Assembly (NCBI GenBank): GCA_964612295.1
Contig: CAZTDY010000056.1
Location: forward strand, 1-27,610
Direction: 5' to 3'
Source: CAYQJL01 sp964612295
Lineage (GTDB): Bacteria > Eisenbacteria > RBG-16-71-46 > CAIMUX01 > WJJG01
DNA length: 27,610 nt
Both the position numbers and the translations under genes were made by a program. The notes under the pieces are model-generated. The model was given only the letters and a program-made list of their open reading frames with translations, did no database searches and was not told where the DNA came from. Positions 7,787-17,211 of this stretch are shown here, piece by piece (the first letter of the stretch is position 1; every line of letters begins with the position of its first letter).

Positions 7787-10700
7787 CTACCTCACAACCG
7801 CCAGCTTCCGCATGACGTTGATTTCGTCTCCTCCACCGCGGGCCGTGATCTTCGCGACGTAGAGTCCCGGGGCGACGCCGCCCAGATCGAGATTGACCAG
7901 GTCGCCCTCCATCCCCGTGGCCACATCGTCGAAGGTCTCCTCCCAGACCTGTTGCCCGGACGTATCGAAGAGCCGGACCTGCACGGTTCCGCTCCGCCCC
8001 ATGCGAAGGCGAAGCGCACCCTGGCGGCCTCTCACCGGATTCGGCGTGAAGATCAGCTGCTCTTCATCCAGCAGTCCCGACCAACCGACCGGATCCGGTA
8101 CGTAGTTTTTCTCATAGACAAATGTCCGCGCCGCATCGCAGCTGCTCTGCCACATCTCCCCCGGTTCCCGTTCGGTGGCGCCCAGGCCGGTTCGAATCAC
8201 GGTGATGAAGCCTTCGTCGTCCGCGGCCAGGAACCGAGCTTCACCCAGCGGGCCCAAAGCGTGCAGGCCGGGTCCCGAGATCACACCGTAGCCGACCACG
8301 GCCGGGTAGCCCTCGATTTCCTCGCCCCCGATATCAAAAGCGTGCAGGGTGCCATCGGCCGCCCCCTGGACTATCTCCGGCCGGTCATCGCCGTTGAGAT
8401 CGACGATCATCGGACCGGACCGGACCGTGCCTCGGAAGGTCTCATCCGCGTGCCAGACCGAGTTGGGCCAGGCCGCCTCCTCGCGTCCTTCCAGGGTCAG
8501 AAGATGGATGTCACCGCCGAACGTGGTGGCCGCCACTTCCAGAACGCCGTCGCCATCCGGGTCGCCAACCGCGAGCCTTCCGGTGACACCCATACGCAGG
8601 TCCACCGGCCAGCCGCTCACGACGGCACCTGAAGCGTCCCAGCACCCGACGTAGCCGGTGTCATCCGCGGCGAGGATCAGACCACTCTCGTCCGGCGCCC
8701 CCTGAATCAGGAGGATACTGACGATGGCACCCGCCTCCTGCGCCAACTTCTGGGGCCAGCCCGTGAGCAGTTCGAAACCGCCCCGTTGGCTACCCCCACC
8801 CAAGAACAGCTCCCCGGCCTCATTCGCCCACGCCAGGATGTCCCGCCCGCCCTCGTTCAATGGTCCGGCGGCCAGCGCCGTCACTGCGTAACCCGGCGCT
8901 GCAGTCCGCCACAGCAGAGGATTCGCGGCTTCGGGAAGAAGCCCGCGCACGCGCCCCTGGTTGTCGCCCACGATGATCACCGAGTCGAGGATCGTCGGAG
9001 CCGTTGTGAAGCGCAGGTCCGGGAACGGGAGATCGCTGTCTGGATATCGAAGAAGCTCAAGCTCTCCATCCGAGGCTTCCCAGGCATACACGCGGACATT
9101 CGTTGCTGCCGAGACGATCGTCCGGGCCTGCGCGCCCCCCCCATGGAAGGTCGGCCGCACCGACGGTCCCGCCAGAAAGACGCTGTCCACCCGGGCGAGA
9201 ACACCGCCCTCCCCATCGGCCTCGAACTTCTGAAGGTAGGGGCCGCCTGTGCTGAAGATCTCCTCGACCCCATCCCGATCCACATGGGCGGCGGTCACCC
9301 CCCCGTTGCCGAACGGTTCGCCCGCGTATCGCGGCCAGCCGCGGGCAATGCGCCCGCGCTGAATGGCGACGCGCAGCGTATCGGTCGAGGTCGGGAGCAC
9401 TTCAATGTCGATGTCGGTGATCGCACCGCCCCCCGACGTCGTGCTCGGGTCGGTGTCCGGGCCGAAGCGCGTGTACCCTTCGGGGAACCAGTAGTCGAAC
9501 TGTCCCCCGACCCACTCGACGCTGTAGATGTTCCCCAGATCCTCAATGCCATCGGCCTCTTCGACGTCGACACTGCGGCGATCGCCGAAAATGTTCACGC
9601 AGCCGTAGCAGATGCTGAACGCATCGCTGAGCGTCATGTTGTCGATGTGCCACACCAACATGCCTTCGCCCGGCAGCAGATAATCCTGCTCGTACTCACC
9701 ATAGATGTCGGGATCGACTCCCAGGGAATCGGTTACATCGGACGGGATGTTTCTCGGGCCCAGGATCACTCCGGTCGTCGAATCGGCCTCCAGGTAGACG
9801 ACCTGGTCGCCGTTGATATCAAAGGGCCGGTTCTCAAGGATGAAATACTCCGAGCCGCTCAAGTGCGCCGAACCGCTGCTCTCGGCGATCCCCTGCCCCC
9901 CAATGGGCACGAGCGCAAGGTCGTTGGCGAGTTGTACAGGCGGCAGCGTGATCTCCGTGTCGGTCGTGACCCAGTTCATTTGCACGCCGGCCGGGAAGAA
10001 CAGTAGCTTCTGCCACGGGTCGACGCTACCCGGGATGGCGCCGCGAACGAACACCTCCCTCTCGCGGTACGGGTCCCAGACTCGTCCGTACATCTGCTCG
10101 CCCGAATCCATCAGGCTGAACATGCCGACCTGGGGATAGAAGTTGAAGACGTTGTACAGGTCATAGAAGCCGAGCTGGTGTCCGAACTCGTGGGTCATCA
10201 CGCCGTTCAAAGCGCCCAGGAACCCATCCTGGCTGACGGTCTCGGGCACCACCAGGATCAGATCGATGAAGAAGGTGGAATCCTGGACGGCCACCGGCTC
10301 GGCCAGGAAGATGTTGAAGCTCGGGATATCGAACGGCGAATTCCGGCCGATGTCGCCCTGATAGTCAGCCCCGGCGTGAAAGAGGAGAAAGCTCTCGTAC
10401 TTCCGGAAGTCGGGCCGATCGGCGGACGCGTCGGCCGCCGCAAAGGAATCGCGAACCAGACGCTCGGCCAACTCGAGGATGTCCACGTCGAAGCCGCTCA
10501 TCCACCAGGGACCGTAGTCGCCGGTGTCACTCAGGTGATACGCGGAGTCGTTTTCAGCCGGATAGATGTCCCAGTCCAGCACCATCGTGCCGCCCGACTG
10601 CTTGTAGTAGTACCGGGAGATCGCCTGGAGGTGGGCGTCGAAGAACGCCTTGTCATGGGGAGGCGAATCGACGGCGACCTGCGCGGAGTCTGCGGACCGG

Positions 10701-11152
10701 AGGTCGAAACCGCCGTCCAAGGTCGTGCTCCCCCCACCGGCGCTGTCCTCGAGGAAGTCCACTCGCAGGGCAAGCACCTGAATGGTATCGGGCGGGCCGG
10801 CCTGCAGCCGGGCCTCGGCCAGGTAGTCGTGCAGCTGGGCCGGCGATTGGGTCAGAATCTCGAGCGGCGTCAGCCCGGGGTTGAGCTCCTGCAGCCGGCG
10901 CCAAAGCAGTCCGTCCGGTTCGGCCGGCAGGCTGGGATCCCGCAGAACGGAGGGGAACTCGCGAGCTTCGAAATCCGAGGGTTCCCCGGCTTCCCCAATC
11001 CACCCAACCGTGCCCGGGGCCGGAATCGGCGCGGGCCTTAACCGCATCGTGCGGTTGATCACCTCGTCGCCCGCCTGGGCGGGGAAGCTCGAAATCAGGC
11101 AAATCCAAACCGCGAATCCAACAAGGGCCAATCCTCGCTCTCTGTCCCTCAC
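7787..11152 (-). CDS. Secreted M6-family metalloprotease with FG-GAP-like repeats and T9SS-type C-terminal domain
   Basis: 1121-residue exported zinc protease of the M6 (immune inhibitor A-like) family. Signal peptide LALVGFAVWICLISSFPAQA. The catalytic motif is HEFGHQLGFYDLY, with zinc-binding His321 and His325 and general base Glu322; the downstream metzincin-like context (GMFSLMDSG) is also typical. Residues about 600-950 carry FG-GAP/VCBS-like repeats with Asp-rich calcium-type loops (DPDGDGVLEV, DLNGDDRPEI). The last 90 residues (FTPNPVRG..., VQVRLFDTSGQQV, GLYVAKI, MRKLAVVR) look like a T9SS type A sorting domain or the related FlgD-like fold, so this is probable cargo of the PorU/PorV pair encoded just upstream. 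GTG start at 11152 follows a strong AAAGGGGGAG. It lies 25 bp after the PorV gene and 5 bp before the DUF5683-like gene. Family and motif assignment is strong; secretion route is inferred. Confidence 0.92.
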   Translation of the reverse strand: MRDRERGLALVGFAVWICLISSFPAQAGDEVINRTMRLRPAPIPAPGTVGWIGEAGEPSDFEAREFPSVLRDPSLPAEPDGLLWRRLQELNPGLTPLEILTQSPAQLHDYLAEARLQAGPPDTIQVLALRVDFLEDSAGGGSTTLDGGFDLRSADSAQVAVDSPPHDKAFFDAHLQAISRYYYKQSGGTMVLDWDIYPAENDSAYHLSDTGDYGPWWMSGFDVDILELAERLVRDSFAAADASADRPDFRKYESFLLFHAGADYQGDIGRNSPFDIPSFNIFLAEPVAVQDSTFFIDLILVVPETVSQDGFLGALNGVMTHEFGHQLGFYDLYNVFNFYPQVGMFSLMDSGEQMYGRVWDPYREREVFVRGAIPGSVDPWQKLLFFPAGVQMNWVTTDTEITLPPVQLANDLALVPIGGQGIAESSGSAHLSGSEYFILENRPFDINGDQVVYLEADSTTGVILGPRNIPSDVTDSLGVDPDIYGEYEQDYLLPGEGMLVWHIDNMTLSDAFSICYGCVNIFGDRRSVDVEEADGIEDLGNIYSVEWVGGQFDYWFPEGYTRFGPDTDPSTTSGGGAITDIDIEVLPTSTDTLRVAIQRGRIARGWPRYAGEPFGNGGVTAAHVDRDGVEEIFSTGGPYLQKFEADGEGGVLARVDSVFLAGPSVRPTFHGGGAQARTIVSAATNVRVYAWEASDGELELLRYPDSDLPFPDLRFTTAPTILDSVIIVGDNQGRVRGLLPEAANPLLWRTAAPGYAVTALAAGPLNEGGRDILAWANEAGELFLGGGSQRGGFELLTGWPQKLAQEAGAIVSILLIQGAPDESGLILAADDTGYVGCWDASGAVVSGWPVDLRMGVTGRLAVGDPDGDGVLEVAATTFGGDIHLLTLEGREEAAWPNSVWHADETFRGTVRSGPMIVDLNGDDRPEIVQGAADGTLHAFDIGGEEIEGYPAVVGYGVISGPGLHALGPLGEARFLAADDEGFITVIRTGLGATEREPGEMWQSSCDAARTFVYEKNYVPDPVGWSGLLDEEQLIFTPNPVRGRQGALRLRMGRSGTVQVRLFDTSGQQVWEETFDDVATGMEGDLVNLDLGGVAPGLYVAKITARGGGDEINVMRKLAVVR

Positions 11153-11177
11153 TCGGGGCTCCCCCTTTCACAAAAGG

Positions 11178-12317
11178 CTATGGCGTAATCACACCCTGCG
11201 GCGTGAAGTGAACCCCCACGGTCAGGTAGTTCACTCGGTCGAGATCCAAGGCCTGCGGGACACTCGAGTAGTCGAAGCGAACGAGTTTCGATCCCCCGCC
11301 GAAGGCGACATCCAAGCCGGCCCCAAAGGTGAGTGATTCGATCTCACCCTCCGGATCGTGCACGTATCCGAAGCGGAAGTGCAGTTTGTCGTGGAGCGAG
11401 ACTTCCATGCCGCCGTTGTACAGCTCCTGCATATCCCCCCAGCCGAATCTCGGCGGGTTGTCGATGACCTCCCGAGCCTCATACTTGATGAGCGCCTTGT
11501 TGAAGTCGAGCACACCGGTCACCCGTAGAGCCTCCGAGCCGTAGAGCTCGAGCCCCAGACCGGCTTTCAGGTTGCGGGGCAGAGGATCGCCCTGGTCCGC
11601 TTCGATGTAGACCAGCCGCGAGCCCAGGTTCTGGACATTCACGCCCAGAGCATACGGTAGATCGCCACCGCTGAGACTGGGGATCGGCAAAGAGCCCTGC
11701 ATCAATGCACCGAGATCGACGGCCCAGGCATCCGCCTTGCCATCCTTGTCGACGCCCACGATCGACATGGCCCATTCCGGAGCCAGATCGACCCAGACAT
11801 ACTTCAGAGCCAGACCGACATCGAAGGCGCTCAGGAGTCCACCGCCTCCCAAAGGCTGGGCGGGATCCCCGATCAGGCGCGTGCCGAAGGCAATCGTCGG
11901 GACGGCTTCATAGCTGCTGAAAAACCCGAAGGAGGTCCCTTCGTCATCCACGGCCTCCGTGCGCCCGTAGGACAGGTACATGAGATCGAAGCCAACCCCA
12001 CCGACATCGCCGAGGGATTGGGTATAGGCGAGATTCAGGTAGTACACGTCGTCCGCGAGATCGGGCACGAGCTTCACCACCGTGGAGGACACCTCACGCC
12101 CCTGGGTCTGCGCCAGCAGGGCGGGATTCCACCAGACCGACTGCCCGCGCTGCATGAGGGCGACGCCGGCCTGTCCCATGCCGGTCGCACGAGCGCCGGG
12201 CTTGATTTTCAGGATGCCGGTGCCGCCGTGGGTCTGCGCCAGGGCGGAGGAAGCCAGGAGGCAAAGGAGCCCCACGGCCAGAACGAATAGGTACGCAGTC
12301 TGAACGCGCTTCATCAT
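11178..12317 (-). CDS. porV: PorV/PorQ-family outer-membrane protein (T9SS)
   Basis: 379-residue FadL-like barrel of the PorV/PorQ family. In characterised T9SS, PorV shuttles cargo from the translocon to the PorU sortase at the cell surface. A signal peptide (MMKRVQTAYLFVLAVGLLCLLASSALAQ) is followed by the family signature near the N-terminus: GARATGMGQAGVAL and then SVWWNPALLAQ, matching the usual GxRAxxMGxA...WNPA pattern. The rest alternates amphipathic strands, with motifs such as VGFDLMYLSYG, LNFRFGY-like LHFRFGYVHDPEG and a final FGAGLDVAFGG pair, as expected for a barrel. ATG 12317 has GAGG six bases upstream. It follows the sortase gene after 189 bp and precedes the M6 cargo gene by 25 bp. 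porV is preferred to porQ because it neighbours porU; sequence alone does not fully separate them. Confidence 0.85.
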   Translation of the reverse strand: MMKRVQTAYLFVLAVGLLCLLASSALAQTHGGTGILKIKPGARATGMGQAGVALMQRGQSVWWNPALLAQTQGREVSSTVVKLVPDLADDVYYLNLAYTQSLGDVGGVGFDLMYLSYGRTEAVDDEGTSFGFFSSYEAVPTIAFGTRLIGDPAQPLGGGGLLSAFDVGLALKYVWVDLAPEWAMSIVGVDKDGKADAWAVDLGALMQGSLPIPSLSGGDLPYALGVNVQNLGSRLVYIEADQGDPLPRNLKAGLGLELYGSEALRVTGVLDFNKALIKYEAREVIDNPPRFGWGDMQELYNGGMEVSLHDKLHFRFGYVHDPEGEIESLTFGAGLDVAFGGGSKLVRFDYSSVPQALDLDRVNYLTVGVHFTPQGVITP

Positions 12318-12506
12318 TGTTTACCTCACACATTCGGGAAGGACCAGGCCAACCGGCACTCGGGTCTCTTGCGCCTTCCCACACCAGCGGAAACACCTAT
12401 CGTCCTAAGGAGTTCCCGATCTTGGCGGCCCATCTCCAGCAGAGACAGGCCACTAAGGATTCGAACCGGTAGAGGGTAGCACAGCCCCGTCAGGCCCTCA
12501 AGCCGC
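12318..12506. other. Intergenic stretch between the porU-like and porV-like genes
   Basis: This is the largest internal gap of the minus-strand gene run. Only a weak minus-strand promoter candidate is visible: TTGAGG (12496-12501) and TACCCT (12473-12478) with a 17-base spacer, a poor -10 match. I see no convincing terminator or small gene. A tRNA T-loop-like sequence at 12458-12468 was considered and rejected. Confidence 0.3.
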
Positions 12507-15500
12507 CTACCGGTATACGGCCAATCGCTCGATCAGCTCGTCAGCCTCCCCGGAGCCGGTCCGGGCCACCACTCGATAGAAATAGACGCCATTTGCCAGC
12601 GGATCACCATCCTCGTCGAACCCCGCCCAGGGCAGGCCTTCGGTGCGCCCCCGCTCAGGGGACAGCCCCTGGGCCTCCAGAGTCGCTATCTTCCTGCCGG
12701 TTACGGTGTAAATGGTGATCTCGACGTCGGCAACCTCACTCAAGGACACCAGGAATCGGGTGGCTTGCTCAGTCGGATTCGGGAGATTGTAGACCTCCTC
12801 CAGGAGTCTCCGTACCCCTCCGCTCTGGCCGGCGGCGGTGAAGGAGACCTCCGCCTGACCGCGCTGCCCCACATTGTCCGACGCCTCCAGGCGCAACCGC
12901 AGCGGCTCACCGGCCGGGAGCCCCTCCGGAAGAGCGTAGGTCAGCGATGCCGAGCGGTAGTCGTCGCCGAACACCAAACTCGCTGCCAGATCGTCCGCCA
13001 CCAGAACCCGGTCGTACTCATCTCGCATCGAGACCACCACCGAACGGGAGGGGTCCAAACCGCTGATGTAGATGCCGCTGGAATCGCTCAGGCTGGCCAT
13101 CACGCGGCTGCCGGCGGCCGGCAAGGTGCCCGGATCCTCCCAAACAATCTCGATGGTCGGGGCAAGGGTGTCCGCGACCGGCACGATCAGTTCGGGGTCA
13201 TCGGGAATCAAGAGGTCCCGCCGAACCCCGACCGCGTCGATCGGGTCGCCCCCCTCATCCTGGGAAGCGTAGACATGGATCCGTGCATCGGCCCGTTCTC
13301 CCGTGATGAGGGCGGTCGGCACAAAGAACGTTGTCTCGAACGCGCCAGCTTCAACCGGAATCTCGCCCCGGTAGATGCAGGCCCCGGCCCGTTCGTAAGG
13401 AGCGCGCCTTCCCGTGTGGTCCACCGCGACCGCCAAGGTCCCGGAATCGAGGACCTCGACCACGGCCGTCCCGTCGAAATCGGTAAGCGGCTGCTCATCG
13501 TCCCCCACCACCTGCCCCGACAAGCGGGCGGTGCCGCCTCGCATCAGCGTATCCGCATCCGCCGAGACCTGCGGAACGTCGGCCAAGGTCAACTCGATCT
13601 GCTGCCTGGGCAGAGCCAATCGCGACCCGGGATCACCCAACAGGTTGTAGCGAAATTCGTTGTCGATCTGTGAGGGCGAATATGCGGTCTTGGCCTGCAG
13701 GTACCCTGGCCCCAGCGCCGGCGCCTCGGTGATCGTTTCGCTGGAAAAGAAGTGCTTGAGCAACAGGTCGTTCAGGCGTTTGTTCTCTACGCTGAACGCC
13801 ACGGTACCCGCACTGACCGCCGCAAGGGCGCCCCCGCCTGTGTGCCTCACCCCCGCGAGAGCAAGACCATCCCCGCCGTGGGCGAGTTTGCCGACCGCGC
13901 AGGAGGCGGTGATCATCAGGAACGGTTTTCCCGCGTTCTGCAGGCCGGTCATTGTGGGCAGCTCGAGCAAGCGTTCGTCGGCGATCTGGATTTCGCTGCC
14001 GTGCCCCACGAAGTTGAAGAGCAGGACCCCATCCTCGAGGAGCGCGGTGAGATCCTGGGTCGCCGCAGGCTTCCGAGGGTACTGGCACTCAGGGCCATAG
14101 TCATACAGGTAGATCTTCTCTTGGCGCACATCCGGCGGGAGCGACTCCGCGCTCAGCTCCTCGGATTGTTCTGTATGTTGCGCGCCGAGCCCGTCCTCCT
14201 CATAGCCCTGGCAGACATCATCGGCGGTGAGCACGATGCGGGATCGCCAGGCCCCCACCGGTGCATCAAGATCGTAGTTGATCACCTTGTCGATGATGCC
14301 CGCGGCCTCATCCACGCTGCGCGCGGGGATCCGGCCCAAGGCCACCTCCATGTCCCGGTCGTTCGGTCCATCGAGCAGCCCGAACCAGGAGTCGCCGAAG
14401 AAAGCCGGCTCGACGGCCCGGGAAGTGGCGTAGGTCGAGACGTAGAACTCGTAGGACGGAACGGTGGGCCCCAAGTTCGTCCCCAGGTGGTTTCGGGGGT
14501 CGAAGTGGGCGTTGCCCAGCAAGAGCAGGTGCGAAAGCACCGGCGCCTCTTCTTCCGTCCAATTGGTGTAGATGAAGTCCACCAGGTTTCGCAGGGCGGT
14601 GATGTCGTACTGCCCCCAGGCAAACTGGTCGAAGACGTCTGCAATATCCACGACCAGGGTCCGGCCGCTTTGCATCTCTGTCCCGTCGGCTCCCCAGAAA
14701 TAACCCTGCCGGTGCTCGGCGAGACGCTCCGCCTCACTCAGCATATTCTCGGGACAGACAATGAGGTAGTCGATGGGCGCCGTCATCTGCCGGAACGGTT
14801 CGTTGGTCGCATCCCAACTTCGCACCGAAATCGACACCGGCGACAAGATCGCGCTCTCGTCGACACAGAAAAGACGCGCGTCCGTCCCGCCGAGTTCGAA
14901 CGACAGGCGGGCCAATTGTCCTCCCTGCCCATCGTCGTCCAGCCGCGGAATAAGGATCGTGGGCACGAAGGGGTCGCTCGTTTCGAAGAAGAGCGCATCG
15001 CTCTGGGCGTCAAGCCCGCTTACCGAAACCGCCCCCGCACTCAGGGAGTCGGCTGGGATCATCGCATCCAGGACGCCGCCGTTCAGATTGAGCTCCCGCC
15101 AGTATTCGGCCTCGACCCACGCCAGGTAGACACGATCCTCCAGGAGGACATCCCGGGGAACGCCTTCCTCCATGATCGTCTTGAAACGAGGCGGCACGAC
15201 CAGCGTGACTCCGACGTCCTCCTGGTCCACCGCAACGCTGCCGGAGAGAACTGCCCGGCGAACCTTCGCCCAGGCCGCGGTTGAAAGTGTGTCGGACCCG
15301 ATCATCATCGCCGCGTAGTGATCGGACCGGGCATCGACCCGCCAGTTTGCGCCCCACATGCCTGCGCTAAGGTCAACCTCCGATCCCGCCACGAGGTCGG
15401 TCAGACTCAGGTCCACCGTCGAGGGCCGCGGCGGATTAGCCGCGCTCAGCTGGGCCCAGAAGAATCGTTCCCACTCGTATCCGGCCTCTCTCGCCCGGGA

Positions 15501-16748
15501 CTCATGAATGGTCTCCTTTTCGAGATGCAGGCGTGACAGTCCCGTGCTGACAAAAGAGTCGCCGGCCGCGCTGGCATCAAGCGTGTCGATCCGCGCAGGC
15601 GTGCCCGAGAACTCCCCGCCCCAGCACAGCCAGTAGGTGTGGTGATCCGAATAGGGATGTTTGTAGAAGGGGTCGTCGGGCGCGGAAGCCATCCCCAGGT
15701 CGTCCCGCCACCCGTCGGGTCCCTGCCCTAGGAAGTAGATCTCCGTAGATTCGGACCACGTCTGGCCGCCGCCCTCGATCAGAACTCCACAAGGGGTCAT
15801 CCAATCCGGCAGCTGTTCAACGGGAAGGTCTTCGGTCAACGCGCCGAACTCGCCGGCGAAGAGACGCAGCTGCTCCAGAGGAACGGTCGTCGGCTCAATC
15901 CCGGCCGCGCGCAGGTCATCAGCCGTCAAACGGTACAACCCGCGTTCGTCCACCTCGATCCGCAGCCAGGAGGAGGTGGCGGTGTGGAAGCCTTCGGAAC
16001 GTTTGAGCAAATCCCGGTCGGCCGGTTTCATCCAACCGCGCACCTGCTCGGGATTGATCACGGTGCGCTCATGCCGGCGCTGGGTGGCCTGGGCCGACAG
16101 GGGCCAGGGACGCGCTGTCCCCTTGCCTTCGGGCCGATCCAGATCGATGCGAATCCGGATCTCTCGCGCCACGTGGAGATCGCCTCGCGTATCGGAACGG
16201 ACCGGCAGAATCTCCAGCCCCAGCACCCGCAGGTTTGCGCTGAACCCCGCCGGGACGTGCCGCACGAAGCCAAGTGCATCGGCGCTCTGGTGACCAGCTG
16301 CCTGCGCATGTCCGTAGGCCGGATTCTCGGCCAACTCCCGGGCCAGTTCCTCGGCCGGAGAGAGATCGCGTCTCCCGATCGGCAGCGGGGCGCCTTCGGT
16401 CACGCTTGAGAGCACGCTGTAGGTTCCGTCCGGGGGCAAAGCAACTGGAAGATGGATGGCCGGCCAATACCACTGGGCATCTGCCACCTGCCCGGAGACG
16501 CCGGGCACCTGCATGCGCCAGCCACGCTCGGTCTGCTCGAGCTCGGGCGCGGGAAAGGTGAGCAGAAGGTCGATCGTCTCTTCGCTCGCCGCCAAGAGCA
16601 CGACCTCCGGGGCCTGGGCGGCGCCTGCCGGCAACGGGGCACATACGCAGAGGAGGATGGCGAGCGCGACCGGCCCCGCGGCCCTTACGATCGGCGAGTG
16701 CCGCGACAAGGGGGGACGAAAAGGAGGGATCGAATCTGGTTTGCTCAT
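12507..16748 (-). CDS. porU: PorU-like type IX secretion sortase (peptidase family C25)
   Basis: Large exported cysteine peptidase (1413 residues from ATG 16748). In T9SS, PorU sits on the cell surface, cuts the C-terminal sorting domain from cargo and joins the cargo to LPS. A signal peptide lies at about residues 22-50 (PVALAILLCVCAPLPAGAAQ). The C25 (gingipain-type) domain spans roughly 650-1040. It contains the catalytic His916 in FVGHGSE and Cys950 in TASCAVG, 34 residues apart, close to the spacing in gingipains, plus family segments LLLGNAHFDPRN and VALGRIPAR. The last 90 residues (NLPNPTEQATRF, VEITIYTVTGRKIA, LANGVYFYRVVA) form a FlgD/T9SS-CTD-like domain, as in PorU proteins. Alternative in-frame starts are GTG 16766 (GAGGG seven bases upstream) and TTG 16772. 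Adjacent porV supports the call. A secreted C25 protease that is not a sortase remains possible. Confidence 0.87.
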   Translation of the reverse strand: MSKPDSIPPFRPPLSRHSPIVRAAGPVALAILLCVCAPLPAGAAQAPEVVLLAASEETIDLLLTFPAPELEQTERGWRMQVPGVSGQVADAQWYWPAIHLPVALPPDGTYSVLSSVTEGAPLPIGRRDLSPAEELARELAENPAYGHAQAAGHQSADALGFVRHVPAGFSANLRVLGLEILPVRSDTRGDLHVAREIRIRIDLDRPEGKGTARPWPLSAQATQRRHERTVINPEQVRGWMKPADRDLLKRSEGFHTATSSWLRIEVDERGLYRLTADDLRAAGIEPTTVPLEQLRLFAGEFGALTEDLPVEQLPDWMTPCGVLIEGGGQTWSESTEIYFLGQGPDGWRDDLGMASAPDDPFYKHPYSDHHTYWLCWGGEFSGTPARIDTLDASAAGDSFVSTGLSRLHLEKETIHESRAREAGYEWERFFWAQLSAANPPRPSTVDLSLTDLVAGSEVDLSAGMWGANWRVDARSDHYAAMMIGSDTLSTAAWAKVRRAVLSGSVAVDQEDVGVTLVVPPRFKTIMEEGVPRDVLLEDRVYLAWVEAEYWRELNLNGGVLDAMIPADSLSAGAVSVSGLDAQSDALFFETSDPFVPTILIPRLDDDGQGGQLARLSFELGGTDARLFCVDESAILSPVSISVRSWDATNEPFRQMTAPIDYLIVCPENMLSEAERLAEHRQGYFWGADGTEMQSGRTLVVDIADVFDQFAWGQYDITALRNLVDFIYTNWTEEEAPVLSHLLLLGNAHFDPRNHLGTNLGPTVPSYEFYVSTYATSRAVEPAFFGDSWFGLLDGPNDRDMEVALGRIPARSVDEAAGIIDKVINYDLDAPVGAWRSRIVLTADDVCQGYEEDGLGAQHTEQSEELSAESLPPDVRQEKIYLYDYGPECQYPRKPAATQDLTALLEDGVLLFNFVGHGSEIQIADERLLELPTMTGLQNAGKPFLMITASCAVGKLAHGGDGLALAGVRHTGGGALAAVSAGTVAFSVENKRLNDLLLKHFFSSETITEAPALGPGYLQAKTAYSPSQIDNEFRYNLLGDPGSRLALPRQQIELTLADVPQVSADADTLMRGGTARLSGQVVGDDEQPLTDFDGTAVVEVLDSGTLAVAVDHTGRRAPYERAGACIYRGEIPVEAGAFETTFFVPTALITGERADARIHVYASQDEGGDPIDAVGVRRDLLIPDDPELIVPVADTLAPTIEIVWEDPGTLPAAGSRVMASLSDSSGIYISGLDPSRSVVVSMRDEYDRVLVADDLAASLVFGDDYRSASLTYALPEGLPAGEPLRLRLEASDNVGQRGQAEVSFTAAGQSGGVRRLLEEVYNLPNPTEQATRFLVSLSEVADVEITIYTVTGRKIATLEAQGLSPERGRTEGLPWAGFDEDGDPLANGVYFYRVVARTGSGEADELIERLAVYR

Positions 16749-16854
16749 CCGGAGTCCTGCTCGCACAATCAAGCCCTCTTTGGGTTGATGGTTCTCGCCG
16801 AACGGCGGATTCGCCCGGAGAGGGCCGGCCGCCAGGGGGAGGATCCCACCGGGT

Positions 16855-17040
16855 CTACTTGCCGCCGGTGCCGGTATCCAGCTTCTCAGCCTCGTCCGGC
16901 AGCATCACCGGGATATCATCCTTCACCGGATACGCCAGGTGACAAGCATGGCACAGAAGCCTCTCGGGCTCCTGCTCGTAGATGAGGTCCCCTTTGCACA
17001 CTGGACACACCAAGATGTCGAGCAGTTCCTTGGAAATCAT
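16855..17040 (-). CDS. Trm112/YcaR-like zinc-ribbon protein
   Basis: 61-residue protein of the Trm112 (UPF0434/YcaR) family. It has two cysteine pairs, Cys12-Cys15 (CPVCKG) and Cys30-Cys33 (CHACHL), forming a zinc ribbon, followed by the family's typical YPVKDDIPVML segment. Length is normal for bacterial members. ATG 17040 has a strong GGAGGAG with a five-base spacer. The eukaryotic and archaeal homologue activates methyltransferases; the bacterial role is not settled. In E. coli the homologue ycaR lies among LPS genes (lpxK, kdsB), and here it sits between a T9SS sortase gene (82 bp to the TTG at 16772, about 106 bp to the chosen start) and divergent LPS genes. It appears to head the minus-strand gene run. 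Confidence 0.9.
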   Translation of the reverse strand: MISKELLDILVCPVCKGDLIYEQEPERLLCHACHLAYPVKDDIPVMLPDEAEKLDTGTGGK

Positions 17041-17096
17041 GGTCTCTCCTCCCGGGTGACCAGCCGCACCACCTCACCCCCCGGGTGGAATACCAC

Positions 17097-17126
17097 TTGC
17101 CCGAGGGCGAGGAGGCTCCCTAAGAT
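17097..17126 (+). promoter_or_regulatory. Possible sigma70-type promoter for the LPS genes
   Basis: In the 171-bp divergent gap, TTGCCC (17097-17102) and TAAGAT (17121-17126) are separated by 18 bases, each box matching consensus at four of six positions. It would give a leader of about 80 bases before the ligase/glycosyltransferase gene. This is a weak match in GC-rich DNA, and the host's sigma factor preferences are unknown. Confidence 0.3.
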
Positions 17127-17211
17127 CACCCGGCAAAGGCAAGCAATCGAATACGTTGCCGGGCTTCCTCCGTGAACAGCGGCAAGGTATCAGAGGGGTG
17201 GAGAGGTGTCA

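Noticed and set aside
12458..12468. tRNA T-loop-like sequence (GGTTCGAATCC on the minus strand)
   Set aside because: Only two of five T-stem pairs form and no acceptor stem, D-arm or anticodon arm could be folded around it, so it is probably chance.
13752..15284. 510-codon plus-strand open frame opposite the porU-like gene
   Set aside because: It lies fully within the C25 catalytic region on the other strand, has low-information Arg/Val/Gly-rich sequence and no ribosome site.
16796..16807. Short palindrome CGCCGAACGGCG between the Trm112-like and porU-like genes as a terminator
   Set aside because: The stem is only five pairs with a two-base loop and no T-run follows on either strand.
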